Source of the DNA: Ilex aquifolium
Lineage: Eukaryota; Streptophyta; Magnoliopsida; Aquifoliales; Aquifoliaceae
Direction: 5' to 3'
NCBI GenBank assembly: GCA_951799425.1
Contig: OX637401.1
Location: 34,149,780-34,213,779, forward strand
DNA: 64,000 nucleotides
Shown: piece after piece, positions 23,603 through 36,488 of the stretch
How positions within the stretch are numbered: the first letter of the stretch is position 1
How the letters are laid out: the number at the start of each line of letters is the position of its first letter
Made by a program: the position numbers and the translations under genes
The notes under the pieces: model-generated
Databases searched by the model: none
What the model was told of the DNA's origin: nothing
The model's input: the letters and a program-made list of their open reading frames with translations, nothing else

Positions 23603-26460
23603 ATGTCCGATATACTATTTCATTTTAAAGGAGGACTACTTATTACACCAAACTTGCGTTACAATAGAGCCCATGCTAGAGGATTTTTCATGACTTTTGA
23701 TGTGAATACAATGGTTAGGGATTCAAGAATTCTTTACAATGCATCAAGAATCATCTTAATCAGAGACCGGAGTAAACAGTTATGTCAGAAATACTAAAGA
23801 ATGGGAAATTACTTTTTTTTCCTAGTGGAAGGGAATGGCCAACTATACCAAACTTTCATCACCATTTCGAACTTATTGGAAGATGAATCACCAATTTTGA
23901 TCTCAATATATTGGTTATGGTTTCAAGTTCTCTTTACAATGCCGCAAGAGTTAGCTCAATCCGAGTTCGGGAGAAAAAGTTATGTCTGATATACTATTTC
24001 ATTTTAAAGGAGGACTACTTATTACACCAAACTTGCGTTACAATAGAGCCCATGCTAGAGGATTTTTCATGACTTTTGATGTGAATAAAATGGTTAGGGA
24101 TTCAAGAATTCTTTACAATGCATCAAGAATCATCTTAATCAGAGACCGGAGTAAAAAGTTATGTCAGAAATACTAAAGAATGGGAAATTACTTTTTTTTC
24201 CTAGTGGAGGGGAATGGCCAACTAAACCAAACTTAGATCACCATTTCGAACTTGTTAGAAGATGAATCACCAATTTTGATCTCAATATATTGGTTAGGGT
24301 TTCAAGTTCTCTTTACAATGCCGCAAGAGTTAGCTCAATCCGAGTTCGGGAGAAAAAGTTATGTCCGATATACTATTTCATTTTAAAGGAGGACTACTTA
24401 TTACACCAAACTTGCGTTACAATAGAGCCCATGCTAGAGGATTTTTCATGACTTTTGATGTGAATAAAATGGTTAGGGATTCAAGAATTCTTTTCAATGC
24501 AGCATGAATCATCTTAATCAGAGACCGGAGTAAAAAGTTATGTAAGAAATACTAAAGAATGGGAAATTACATTTTTTTCCTAGTGGAGGGGAATGGCCAA
24601 CTATACCAAACTTCCATCACCATTTCGAACTTGTTGGAAGATGAATCACCAATTTTGATCTCAATATATTGGTTAGGGTTTCAAGTTCTCTTTACAATGC
24701 CGCAAAAGTTAGCTCAATCCGAGTTCGGGAGAAAAAGTTATGTCCGATATACTATTTCATTTTAAAGGAGGACTACTTATTACACCAAACTTGCGTTACC
24801 ATAGAGCCCATGCTAGAGGATTTTTCATGACTTTTGATGTGAATAAAATGGTTAGGGATTCAAGAATTCTTTTCAATGCAGCATGAATCATCTTAATCAG
24901 AGACCGGAGTAAAAAGTTATGTCAGAAATACTAAAGAATGGGAAATTACTTTTTTTTCCTAGTGGAGGGGAATGGCCAACTAAACCAAACTTAGATCACC
25001 ATTTCGAACTTGTTAGAAGATGAATCACCAATTTTGATCTCAATATATTGGTTAGGGTTTCAAGTTCTCTTTACAATGCCGCAAGAGTTAGCTCAATCCG
25101 AGTTCGGGAGAAAAAGTTATGTCCGATATACTATTTCATTTTAAAGGAGGACTACTTATTACACCAAACTTGCGTTACAATAGAGCCCATGCTAGAGGAT
25201 TTTTCATGACTTTTGATGTGAATACAATGGTTAGGGATTCAAGAATTCTTTACAATGCATCAAGAATCATCTTAATCAGAGACCGGAGTAAACAGTTATG
25301 TCAGAAATACTAAAGAATGGGAAATTACTTTTTTTTCCTAGTGGAGGGGAATGACCAACTATACCAAACTTTCATCACCATTTCGAACTTATTGGAAGAT
25401 GAATCACCAATTTTGATCTCAATATATTGGTTATGGTTTCAAGTTCTCTTTACAATGCCGCAAGAGTTAGCTCAATCCGAGTTCGGGAGAAAAAGTTATG
25501 TCTGATATACTATTTCATTTTAAAGGAGGACTACTTATTACACCAAACTTGCGTTACAATAGAGCCCATGCTAGAGGATTTTTCATGACTTTTGATGTGA
25601 ATAAAATGGTTAGGGATTCAAGAATTCTTTACAATGCATCAAGAATCATCTTAATCAGAGACCGGAGTAAAAAGTTATGTCAGAAATACTAAAGAATGGG
25701 AAATTACTTTTTTTTCCTAGTGGAGGGGAATGGCCAACTAAACCAAACTTAGATCACCATTTCGAACTTGTTAGAAGATGAATCACCAATTTTGATCTCA
25801 ATATATTGGTTAGGGTTTCAAGTTCTCTTTACAATGCCGCAAGAGTTAGCTCAATCCGAGTTCGGGAGAAAAAGTTATGTCCGATATACTATTTCATTTT
25901 AAAGGAGGACTACTTATTACACCAAACTTGCGTTACAATAGAGCCCATGCTAGAGGATTTTTCATGACTTTTGATGTGAATAAAATGGTTAGGGATTCAA
26001 GAATTCTTTTCAATGCAGCATGAATCATCTTAATCAGAGACCGGAGTAAAAAGTTATGTAAGAAATACTAAAGAATGGGAAATTACATTTTTTTCCTAGT
26101 GGAGGGGAATGGCCAACTATACCAAACTTCCATCACCATTTCGAACTTGTTGGAAGATGAATCACCAATTTTGATCTCAATATATTGGTTAGGGTTTCAA
26201 GTTCTCTTTACAATGCCGCAAAAGTTAGCTCAATCCGAGTTCGGGAGAAAAAGTTATGTCCGATATACTATTTCATTTTAAAGGAGGACTACTTATTACA
26301 CCAAACTTGCGTTACCATAGAGCCCATGCTAGAGGATTTTTCATGAGTTTTGATGTGAATAAAATGGTTAGGGATTCAAGAATTCTTTTCAATGCAGCAT
26401 GAATCATCTTAATCAGAGACCGGAGTAAAAAGTTATGCCAGAAATACTAAAGAATAGGAA
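23603..26460 (+). repeat. 4-unit (1516-bp) block, two copies
   Basis: Units at 23603, 23982, 24361 and 24740 recur at 25119, 25498, 25877 and 26256. Shared markers are AATACAATGG with TAAACAG in the first unit, GTCTGATATAC starting the second, TTTTCAATGCAGCATGA with TATGTAAGAAATAC in the third, and TTGCGTTACCATAG with the same GCAGCATGA state in the fourth. Differences include TGGAAGGG near 23827 against TGGAGGGG near 25343. The second copy is also the opening of the 11-unit higher-order repeat that follows. Confidence 0.72.
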
Positions 26461-29287
26461 ATTACATTTTTTTCCTAGTGGAGGGGAATGGCCAACTATA
26501 CCAAACTTCCATCACCATTTCAAACTTGTTAGAAGATGAATCACCAATTTTGATCTCAATATATTGGTTAGGGTTTCAAGTTCTCTTTACAATGCCGCAA
26601 GAGTTAGCTCAATCCGAGTTCGGGAGAAAAAGTTATGTCCGATATACTATTTCATTTTAAAGGAGGACTACTTATTACACCAAACTTGCGTTACAATAGA
26701 GCCCATGCTAGAGGATTTTTCATGACTTTTGATGTGAATACAATGGTTAGGGATTCAAGAATTCTTTACAATGCATCAAGAATCATCTTAATCAGAGATC
26801 GGAGTAAACAGTTACGTCAGAAATACTAAAGAATGGGAAATTACTTTTTTTTCCTAGTGGAGGGGAATGGCCAACTATACCAAACTTAGATCACCATTTC
26901 GAACTTATTGGAAGATGAATCACCAATTTTGATCTCAATATATGGGTTATGGTTTCAAGTTCTCTTTACAATGCCGCAAGAGTTAGCTCAATCCGAGTTC
27001 GGGAGAAAAAGTTATGTCTGATATACTATTTCATTTTAAAGGAGGACTACTTATTACACCAAACTTGCGTTACAATAGAGCCCATGCTAGAGGATTTTTC
27101 ATTACTTTTGATGTGAATAAAATGGTTAGGGATTCAAGAATTCTTTACAATGCATCAAGAATCATCTTAATCAGAGACCAGAGTAAAAAGTTATGTCAGA
27201 AATACTAAAGAATGGGAAATTACTTTTTTTTCCTAGTGGAGGGGAATGGCCAACTATACCAAACTTCCATCACCATTTCGAACTTGTTAGAAGATGAATC
27301 ACCAATTTTGATCCGAATATATTGGTTAGGGTTTCAAGTTCTCTTTACAATGCCGCAAGAGTTAGCTCAATCCGGGTTCGGGAGAAAAAGTTATGTCCGA
27401 TATACTATTTCATTTTAAAGGAGGACTACTTATTACACCAAACTTGCGTTACAATAGAGCCCTTGCTAGAGGATTTTTCATGACTTTTGATGTGAATAAA
27501 ATGGTTAGGGATTCAAGAATTCTTTACAATGCATCAAGAATCGTCTAAATCAGAGACCGGAGTAAAAAGTTATGTCAGAAATACTAAAGAATGGGAAATT
27601 ACTTTTTTTTCCTAGTGGAGGGGAATGGCCAACTATACCAAACTTAGATCACCATTTCGAACTTGTTAGAAGATGAATCACCAATTTTGATCTCAATATA
27701 TTGGTTAGGGTTTCAAGTTCTCTTTACAATGCCGCAAGAGTTAGCTCAATCCGAGTTCGGGAGAAAAAGTTATGTCCGATATACTATTTCATTTTAAAGG
27801 AGGACTACTTATTACACCAAACTTGCGTTACAATAGAGCCCATGCTAGAGGATTTTTCATGACTTTTGATGTGAATACAATGGTTAGGGATTCAAGAATT
27901 CTTTACAATGCATCAAGAATCATCTTAATCAGAGACCGGAGTAAACAGTTATGTCAGAAATACTAAAGAATGGGAAATTACTTTTTTTTCCTAGTGGAGG
28001 GGAATGGCCAACTATACCAAACTTTCATCACCATTTCGAACTTATTGGAATATGAATCACCAATTTTGATCTCAATATATTGGTTATGGTTTCAAGTTCT
28101 CTTTACAATGCCGCAAGAGTTAGCTCAATCCGAGTTCGGGAGAAAAAGTTATGTCTGATATACTATTTCATTTTAAAGGAGGACTACTTATTACACCAAA
28201 CTTGCGTTACAATAGAGCCCATGCTAGAGGATTTTTCATGACTTTTGATGTCAATAAAATGGTTAGGGATTCAAGAATTCTTTACAATGCAGCATGAATC
28301 ATCTTAATCAGAGACCGGAGTAAAAAGTTATGTCAGAAATACTAAAGAATGGGAAATTACTTTTTTTTCCTAGTGGAGGGGAATGACCAACTATACCAAA
28401 CTTCCATCACCATTTCGAACTTGTTAGAAGATGAATCACCAATTTTGATCCGAATATATTGGTTAGGGTTTCAAGTTCTCTTTACAATGCCGCATGAGTT
28501 AGCTCAATCCGGGTTCGGGAGAAAAAGTTATGTCCGATATACTATTTCATTTTAAAGGAGGACTACTTATTACACCAAACTTACGTTACAATAGAGCCCA
28601 TGCTAGAGGATTTTTCATGACTTTTGATGTGAATAAAATGGTTAGGGATTCAAGAATTCTTTTCAATGCAGCATGAATCATCTTAATCAGAGACCGGAGT
28701 AAAAAGTTATGTCAGAAATACTAAAGAATGGGAAATTACATTTTTTTCCTAGTGGAGGGGAATGGCCAACTATACCAAACTTCCATCACCATTTCGAACT
28801 TGTTGGAAGATGAATCACCAATTTTGATCTGAATATATTGGTTAGGGTTTCAAGTTCTCTTTACAATGCCGCAAAATTTAGCTCAATCCGAGTTCGGGAG
28901 AAAAAGTTATGTCCGATATACTATTTCATTTTAAAGGAGGACTACTTATTACACCAAACTTGCGTTACAATAAAGCCCATGCTAGAGGATTTTTCATGAC
29001 TTTTGATGTGAATAAAATGGTTAGGGATTCAAGAATTCTTTTCAATGCAGCATGAATCATCTTAATCAGAGACCGGAGTAAAAAGTTATGTCAGAAATAC
29101 TAAAGAATGGGAAATTACATTTTTTTCCTAGTGGAGGGGAATGGCCAACTATACCAAACTTCCATCACCATTTCGAACTTGTTAGAAGATGAATCACCAA
29201 TTTTGATCTCAATATATTGGTTAGGGTTTCAAGTTCTCTTTACAATGCCGCAAGAGTTAGCTCAATCCGAGTTCGGGAGAAAAAGTT
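25119..29287 (+). repeat. 11-unit (4169-bp) higher-order repeat, copy 1
   Basis: Eleven consecutive units starting at 25119, 25498, 25877, 26256, 26635, 27014, 27393, 27772, 28151, 28530 and 28909. Individual units are recognised by private variants: TTACCATAG (26256), GAGATCGGAGTAAACAGTTACG (26635), GACCAGAG (27014), CGTCTAAATCAG (27393), GATGTCAATAAAATGG (28151), ACTTACGTTAC (28530) and ACAATAAAGCCC (28909). The same order returns at 32320 and 36489 and, with three units missing, at 29288. At 26347 this copy reads G (CATGAGTTTT) and at 27103 T (CATTACTTTT), states shared with the copy at 36489 but not with the one at 32320. Confidence 0.88.
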
Positions 29288-32200
29288 ATGTCCGATATAC
29301 TATTTCATTTTAAAGGAGGACTACTTATTACACCAAACTTGCGTTACAATAGAGCCCATGCTAGAGGATTTTTCATGACTTTTGATGTGAATACAATGGT
29401 TAGGGATTCAAGAATTCTTTACAATGCATCAAGAATCATCTTAATCAGAGACCGGAGTAAACAGTTATGTCAGAAATACTAAAGAATGGGAAATTACTTT
29501 TTTTTCCTAGTGGAGGGGAATGACCAACTATACCAAACTTTCATCACCATTTCGAACTTATTGGAAGATGAATCACCAATTTTGATCTCAATATATTGGT
29601 TATGGTTTCAAGTTCTCTTTACAATGCCGCAAGAGTTAGCTCAATCCGAGTTCGGGAGAAAAAGTTATGTCTGATATACTATTTCATTTTAAAGGAGGAC
29701 TACTTATTACACCAAACTTGCGTTACAATAGAGCCCATGCTAGAGGATTTTTCATGACTTTTGATGTGAATAAAATGGTTAGGGATTCAAGAATTCTTTA
29801 CAATGCATCAAGAATCATCTTAATCAGAGACCGGAGTAAAAAGTTATGTCAGAAATACTAAAGAATGGGAAATTACTTTTTTTTCCTAGTGGAGGGGAAT
29901 GGCCAACTAAACCAAACTTAGATCACCATTTCGAACTTGTTAGAAGATGAATCACCAATTTTGATCTCAATATATTGGTTAGGGTTTCAAGTTCTCTTTA
30001 CAATGCCGCAAGAGTTAGCTCAATCCGAGTTCGGGAGAAAAAGTTATGTCCGATATACTATTTCATTTTAAAGGAGGACTACTTATTACACCAAACTTGC
30101 GTTACAATAGAGCCCATGCTAGAGGATTTTTCATGACTTTTGATGTGAATAAAATGGTTAGGGATTCAAGAATTCTTTTCAATGCAGCATGAATCATCTT
30201 AATCAGAGACCGGAGTAAAAAGTTATGTAAGAAATACTAAAGAATGGGAAATTACATTTTTTTCCTAGTGGAGGGGAATGGCCAACTATACCAAACTTCC
30301 ATCACCATTTCGAACTTGTTGGAAGATGAATCACCAATTTTGATCTCAATATATTGGTTAGGGTTTCAAGTTCTCTTTACAATGCCGCAAAAGTTAGCTC
30401 AATCCGAGTTCGGGAGAAAAAGTTATGTCCGATATACTATTTCATTTTAAAGGAGGACTACTTATTACACCAAACTTGCGTTACCATAGAGCCCATGCTA
30501 GAGGATTTTTCATGACTTTTGATGTGAATAAAATGGTTAGGGATTCAAGAATTCTTTTCAATGCAGCATGAATCATCTTAATCAGAGACCGGAGTAAAAA
30601 GTTATGCCAGAAATACTAAAGAATAGGAAATTACATTTTTTTCCTAGTGGAGGGGAATGGCCAACTATACCAAACTTAGATCACCATTTCGAACTTGTTA
30701 GAAGATGAATCACCAATTTTGATCTCAATATATTGGTTAGGGTTTCAAGTTCTCTTTACAATGCCGCAAGAGTTAGCTCAATCCGAGTTCGGGAGAAAAA
30801 GTTATGTCCGATATACTATTTCATTTTAAAGGAGGACTACTTATTACACCAAACTTGCGTTACAATAGAGCCCATGCTAGAGGATTTTTCATGACTTTTG
30901 ATGTGAATACAATGGTTAGGGATTCAAGAATTCTTTACAATGCATCAAGAATCATCTTAATCAGAGACCGGAGTAAACAGTTATGTCAGAAATACTAAAG
31001 AATGGGAAATTACTTTTTTTTCCTAGTGGAGGGGAATGGCCAACTATACCAAACTTTCATCACCATTTCGAACTTATTGGAATATGAATCACCAATTTTG
31101 ATCTCAATATATTGGTTATGGTTTCAAGTTCTCTTTACAATGCCGCAAGAGTTAGCTCAATCCGAGTTCGGGAGAAAAAGTTATGTCTGATATACTATTT
31201 CATTTTAAAGGAGGACTACTTATTACACCAAACTTGCGTTACAATAGAGCCCATGCTAGAGGATTTTTCATGACTTTTGATGTCAATAAAATGGTTAGGG
31301 ATTCAAGAATTCTTTACAATGCAGCATGAATCATCTTAATCAGAGACCGGAGTAAAAAGTTATGTCAGAAATACTAAAGAATGGGAAATTACTTTTTTTT
31401 CCTAGTGGAGGGGAATGACCAACTATACCAAACTTCCATCACCATTTCGAACTTGTTAGAAGATGAATCACCAATTTTGATCCGAATATATTGGTTAGGG
31501 TTTCAAGTTCTCTTTACAATGCCGCATGAGTTAGCTCAATCCGGGTTCGGGAGAAAAAGTTATGTCCGATATACTATTTCATTTTAAAGGAGGACTACTT
31601 ATTACACCAAACTTACGTTACAATAGAGCCCATGCTAGAGGATTTTTCATGACTTTTGATGTGAATAAAATGGTTAGGGATTCAAGAATTCTTTTCAATG
31701 CAGCATGAATCATCTTAATCAGAGACCGGAGTAAAAAGTTATGTCAGAAATACTAAAGAATGGGAAATTACATTTTTTTCCTAGTGGAGGGGAATGGCCA
31801 ACTATACCAAACTTCCATCACCATTTCGAACTTGTTGGAAGATGAATCACCAATTTTGATCTGAATATATTGGTTAGGGTTTCAAGTTCTCTTTACAATG
31901 CCGCAAAATTTAGCTCAATCCGAGTTCGGGAGAAAAAGTTATGTCCGATATACTATTTCATTTTAAAGGAGGACTACTTATTACACCAAACTTGCGTTAC
32001 AATAAAGCCCATGCTAGAGGATTTTTCATGACTTTTGATGTGAATAAAATGGTTAGGGATTCAAGAATTCTTTTCAATGCAGCATGAATCATCTTAATCA
32101 GAGACCGGAGTAAAAAGTTATGTCAGAAATACTAAAGAATGGGAAATTACATTTTTTTCCTAGTGGAGGGGAATGGCCAACTATACCAAACTTCCATCAC

Positions 32201-32319
32201 CATTTCGAACTTGTTAGAAGATGAATCACCAATTTTGATCTCAATATATTGGTTAGGGTTTCAAGTTCTCTTTACAATGCCGCAAGAGTTAGCTCAATCC
32301 GAGTTCGGGAGAAAAAGTT
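29288..32319 (+). repeat. 11-unit higher-order repeat, copy 2, three units deleted
   Basis: This copy has eight units (3032 bp): those matching 25119, 25498, 25877 and 26256, then directly those matching 27772, 28151, 28530 and 28909. The units matching 26635, 27014 and 27393 are absent. The join is inside half A: GAATAGGAAATTACAT (to 30635) is the state after 26256, whereas AACTTAGATC from 30678 is the state after 27393. The missing length is exactly three units (1137 bp), so the reading phase of the array is kept. This is what unequal crossing-over or single-strand annealing between homologous half-units would produce. Confidence 0.86.
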
Positions 32320-35300
32320 ATGTCCGATATACTATTTCATTTTAAAGGAGGACTACTTATTACACCAAACTTGCGTTACAATAGAGCCCATGCTAGAGGA
32401 TTTTTCATGACTTTTGATGTGAATACAATGGTTAGGGATTCAAGAATTCTTTACAATGCATCAAGAATCATCTTAATCAGAGACCGGAGTAAACAGTTAT
32501 GTCAGAAATACTAAAGAATGGGAAATTACTTTTTTTTCCTAGTGGAGGGGAATGACCAACTATACCAAACTTTCATCACCATTTCGAACTTATTGGAAGA
32601 TGAATCACCAATTTTGATCTCAATATATTGGTTATGGTTTCAAGTTCTCTTTACAATGCCGCAAGAGTTAGCTCAATCCGAGTTCGGGAGAAAAAGTTAT
32701 GTCTGATATACTATTTCATTTTAAAGGAGGACTACTTATTACACCAAACTTGCGTTACAATAGAGCCCATGCTAGAGGATTTTTCATGACTTTTGATGTG
32801 AATAAAATGGTTAGGGATTCAAGAATTCTTTACAATGCATCAAGAATCATCTTAATCAGAGACCGGAGTAAAAAGTTATGTCAGAAATACTAAAGAATGG
32901 GAAATTACTTTTTTTTCCTAGTGGAGGGGAATGGCCAACTAAACCAAACTTAGATCACCATTTCGAACTTGTTAGAAGATGAATCACCAATTTTGATCTC
33001 AATATATTGGTTAGGGTTTCAAGTTCTCTTTACAATGCCGCAAGAGTTAGCTCAATCCGAGTTCGGGAGAAAAAGTTATGTCCGATATACTATTTCATTT
33101 TAAAGGAGGACTACTTATTACACCAAACTTGCGTTACAATAGAGCCCATGCTAGAGGATTTTTCATGACTTTTGATGTGAATAAAATGGTTAGGGATTCA
33201 AGAATTCTTTTCAATGCAGCATGAATCATCTTAATCAGAGACCGGAGTAAAAAGTTATGTAAGAAATACTAAAGAATGGGAAATTACATTTTTTTCCTAG
33301 TGGAGGGGAATGGCCAACTATACCAAACTTCCATCACCATTTCGAACTTGTTGGAAGATGAATCACCAATTTTGATCTCAATATATTGGTTAGGGTTTCA
33401 AGTTCTCTTTACAATGCCGCAAAAGTTAGCTCAATCCGAGTTCGGGAGAAAAAGTTATGTCCGATATACTATTTCATTTTAAAGGAGGACTACTTATTAC
33501 ACCAAACTTGCGTTACCATAGAGCCCATGCTAGAGGATTTTTCATGACTTTTGATGTGAATAAAATGGTTAGGGATTCAAGAATTCTTTTCAATGCAGCA
33601 TGAATCATCTTAATCAGAGACCGGAGTAAAAAGTTATGCCAGAAATACTAAAGAATAGGAAATTACATTTTTTTCCTAGTGGAGGGGAATGGCCAACTAT
33701 ACCAAACTTCCATCACCATTTCAAACTTGTTAGAAGATGAATCACCAATTTTGATCTCAATATATTGGTTAGGGTTTCAAGTTCTCTTTACAATGCCGCA
33801 AGAGTTAGCTCAATCCGAGTTCGGGAGAAAAAGTTATGTCCGATATACTATTTCATTTTAAAGGAGGACTACTTATTACACCAAACTTGCGTTACAATAG
33901 AGCCCATGCTAGAGGATTTTTCATGACTTTTGATGTGAATACAATGGTTAGGGATTCAAGAATTCTTTACAATGCATCAAGAATCATCTTAATCAGAGAT
34001 CGGAGTAAACAGTTACGTCAGAAATACTAAAGAATGGGAAATTACTTTTTTTTCCTAGTGGAGGGGAATGGCCAACTATACCAAACTTAGATCACCATTT
34101 CGAACTTATTGGAAGATGAATCACCAATTTTGATCTCAATATATGGGTTATGGTTTCAAGTTCTCTTTACAATGCCGCAAGAGTTAGCTCAATCCGAGTT
34201 CGGGAGAAAAAGTTATGTCTGATATACTATTTCATTTTAAAGGAGGACTACTTATTACACCAAACTTGCGTTACAATAGAGCCCATGCTAGAGGATTTTT
34301 CATGACTTTTGATGTGAATAAAATGGTTAGGGATTCAAGAATTCTTTACAATGCATCAAGAATCATCTTAATCAGAGACCAGAGTAAAAAGTTATGTCAG
34401 AAATACTAAAGAATGGGAAATTACTTTTTTTTCCTAGTGGAGGGGAATGGCCAACTATACCAAACTTCCATCACCATTTCGAACTTGTTAGAAGATGAAT
34501 CACCAATTTTGATCCGAATATATTGGTTAGGGTTTCAAGTTCTCTTTACAATGCCGCAAGAGTTAGCTCAATCCGGGTTCGGGAGAAAAAGTTATGTCCG
34601 ATATACTATTTCATTTTAAAGGAGGACTACTTATTACACCAAACTTGCGTTACAATAGAGCCCTTGCTAGAGGATTTTTCATGACTTTTGATGTGAATAA
34701 AATGGTTAGGGATTCAAGAATTCTTTACAATGCATCAAGAATCGTCTAAATCAGAGACCGGAGTAAAAAGTTATGTCAGAAATACTAAAGAATGGGAAAT
34801 TACTTTTTTTTCCTAGTGGAGGGGAATGGCCAACTATACCAAACTTAGATCACCATTTCGAACTTGTTAGAAGATGAATCACCAATTTTGATCTCAATAT
34901 ATTGGTTAGGGTTTCAAGTTCTCTTTACAATGCCGCAAGAGTTAGCTCAATCCGAGTTCGGGAGAAAAAGTTATGTCCGATATACTATTTCATTTTAAAG
35001 GAGGACTACTTATTACACCAAACTTGCGTTACAATAGAGCCCATGCTAGAGGATTTTTCATGACTTTTGATGTGAATACAATGGTTAGGGATTCAAGAAT
35101 TCTTTACAATGCATCAAGAATCATCTTAATCAGAGACCGGAGTAAACAGTTATGTCAGAAATACTAAAGAATGGGAAATTACTTTTTTTTCCTAGTGGAG
35201 GGGAATGGCCAACTATACCAAACTTTCATCACCATTTCGAACTTATTGGAATATGAATCACCAATTTTGATCTCAATATATTGGTTATGGTTTCAAGTTC

Positions 35301-36488
35301 TCTTTACAATGCCGCAAGAGTTAGCTCAATCCGAGTTCGGGAGAAAAAGTTATGTCTGATATACTATTTCATTTTAAAGGAGGACTACTTATTACACCAA
35401 ACTTGCGTTACAATAGAGCCCATGCTAGAGGATTTTTCATGACTTTTGATGTCAATAAAATGGTTAGGGATTCAAGAATTCTTTACAATGCAGCATGAAT
35501 CATCTTAATCAGAGACCGGAGTAAAAAGTTATGTCAGAAATACTAAAGAATGGGAAATTACTTTTTTTTCCTAGTGGAGGGGAATGACCAACTATACCAA
35601 ACTTCCATCACCATTTCGAACTTGTTAGAAGATGAATCACCAATTTTGATCCGAATATATTGGTTAGGGTTTCAAGTTCTCTTTACAATGCCGCATGAGT
35701 TAGCTCAATCCGGGTTCGGGAGAAAAAGTTATGTCCGATATACTATTTCATTTTAAAGGAGGACTACTTATTACACCAAACTTACGTTACAATAGAGCCC
35801 ATGCTAGAGGATTTTTCATGACTTTTGATGTGAATAAAATGGTTAGGGATTCAAGAATTCTTTTCAATGCAGCATGAATCATCTTAATCAGAGACCGGAG
35901 TAAAAAGTTATGTCAGAAATACTAAAGAATGGGAAATTACATTTTTTTCCTAGTGGAGGGGAATGGCCAACTATACCAAACTTCCATCACCATTTCGAAC
36001 TTGTTGGAAGATGAATCACCAATTTTGATCTGAATATATTGGTTAGGGTTTCAAGTTCTCTTTACAATGCCGCAAAATTTAGCTCAATCCGAGTTCGGGA
36101 GAAAAAGTTATGTCCGATATACTATTTCATTTTAAAGGAGGACTACTTATTACACCAAACTTGCGTTACAATAAAGCCCATGCTAGAGGATTTTTCATGA
36201 CTTTTGATGTGAATAAAATGGTTAGGGATTCAAGAATTCTTTTCAATGCAGCATGAATCATCTTAATCAGAGACCGGAGTAAAAAGTTATGTCAGAAATA
36301 CTAAAGAATGGGAAATTACATTTTTTTCCTAGTGGAGGGGAATGGCCAACTATACCAAACTTCCATCACCATTTCGAACTTGTTAGAAGATGAATCACCA
36401 ATTTTGATCTCAATATATTGGTTAGGGTTTCAAGTTCTCTTTACAATGCCGCAAGAGTTAGCTCAATCCGAGTTCGGGAGAAAAAGTT
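32320..36488 (+). repeat. 11-unit higher-order repeat, copy 3
   Basis: A full 4169-bp copy in the same order as 25119-29287, with all unit-specific markers including GACCAGAG near 34377 and CGTCTAAATCAG near 34742. It differs from copies 1 and 4 by having C at 33548 (CATGACTTTT) and G at the position matching 27103. Otherwise I saw almost no differences by eye. Copies 1 and 3 flank the deleted copy 2. Confidence 0.86.
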
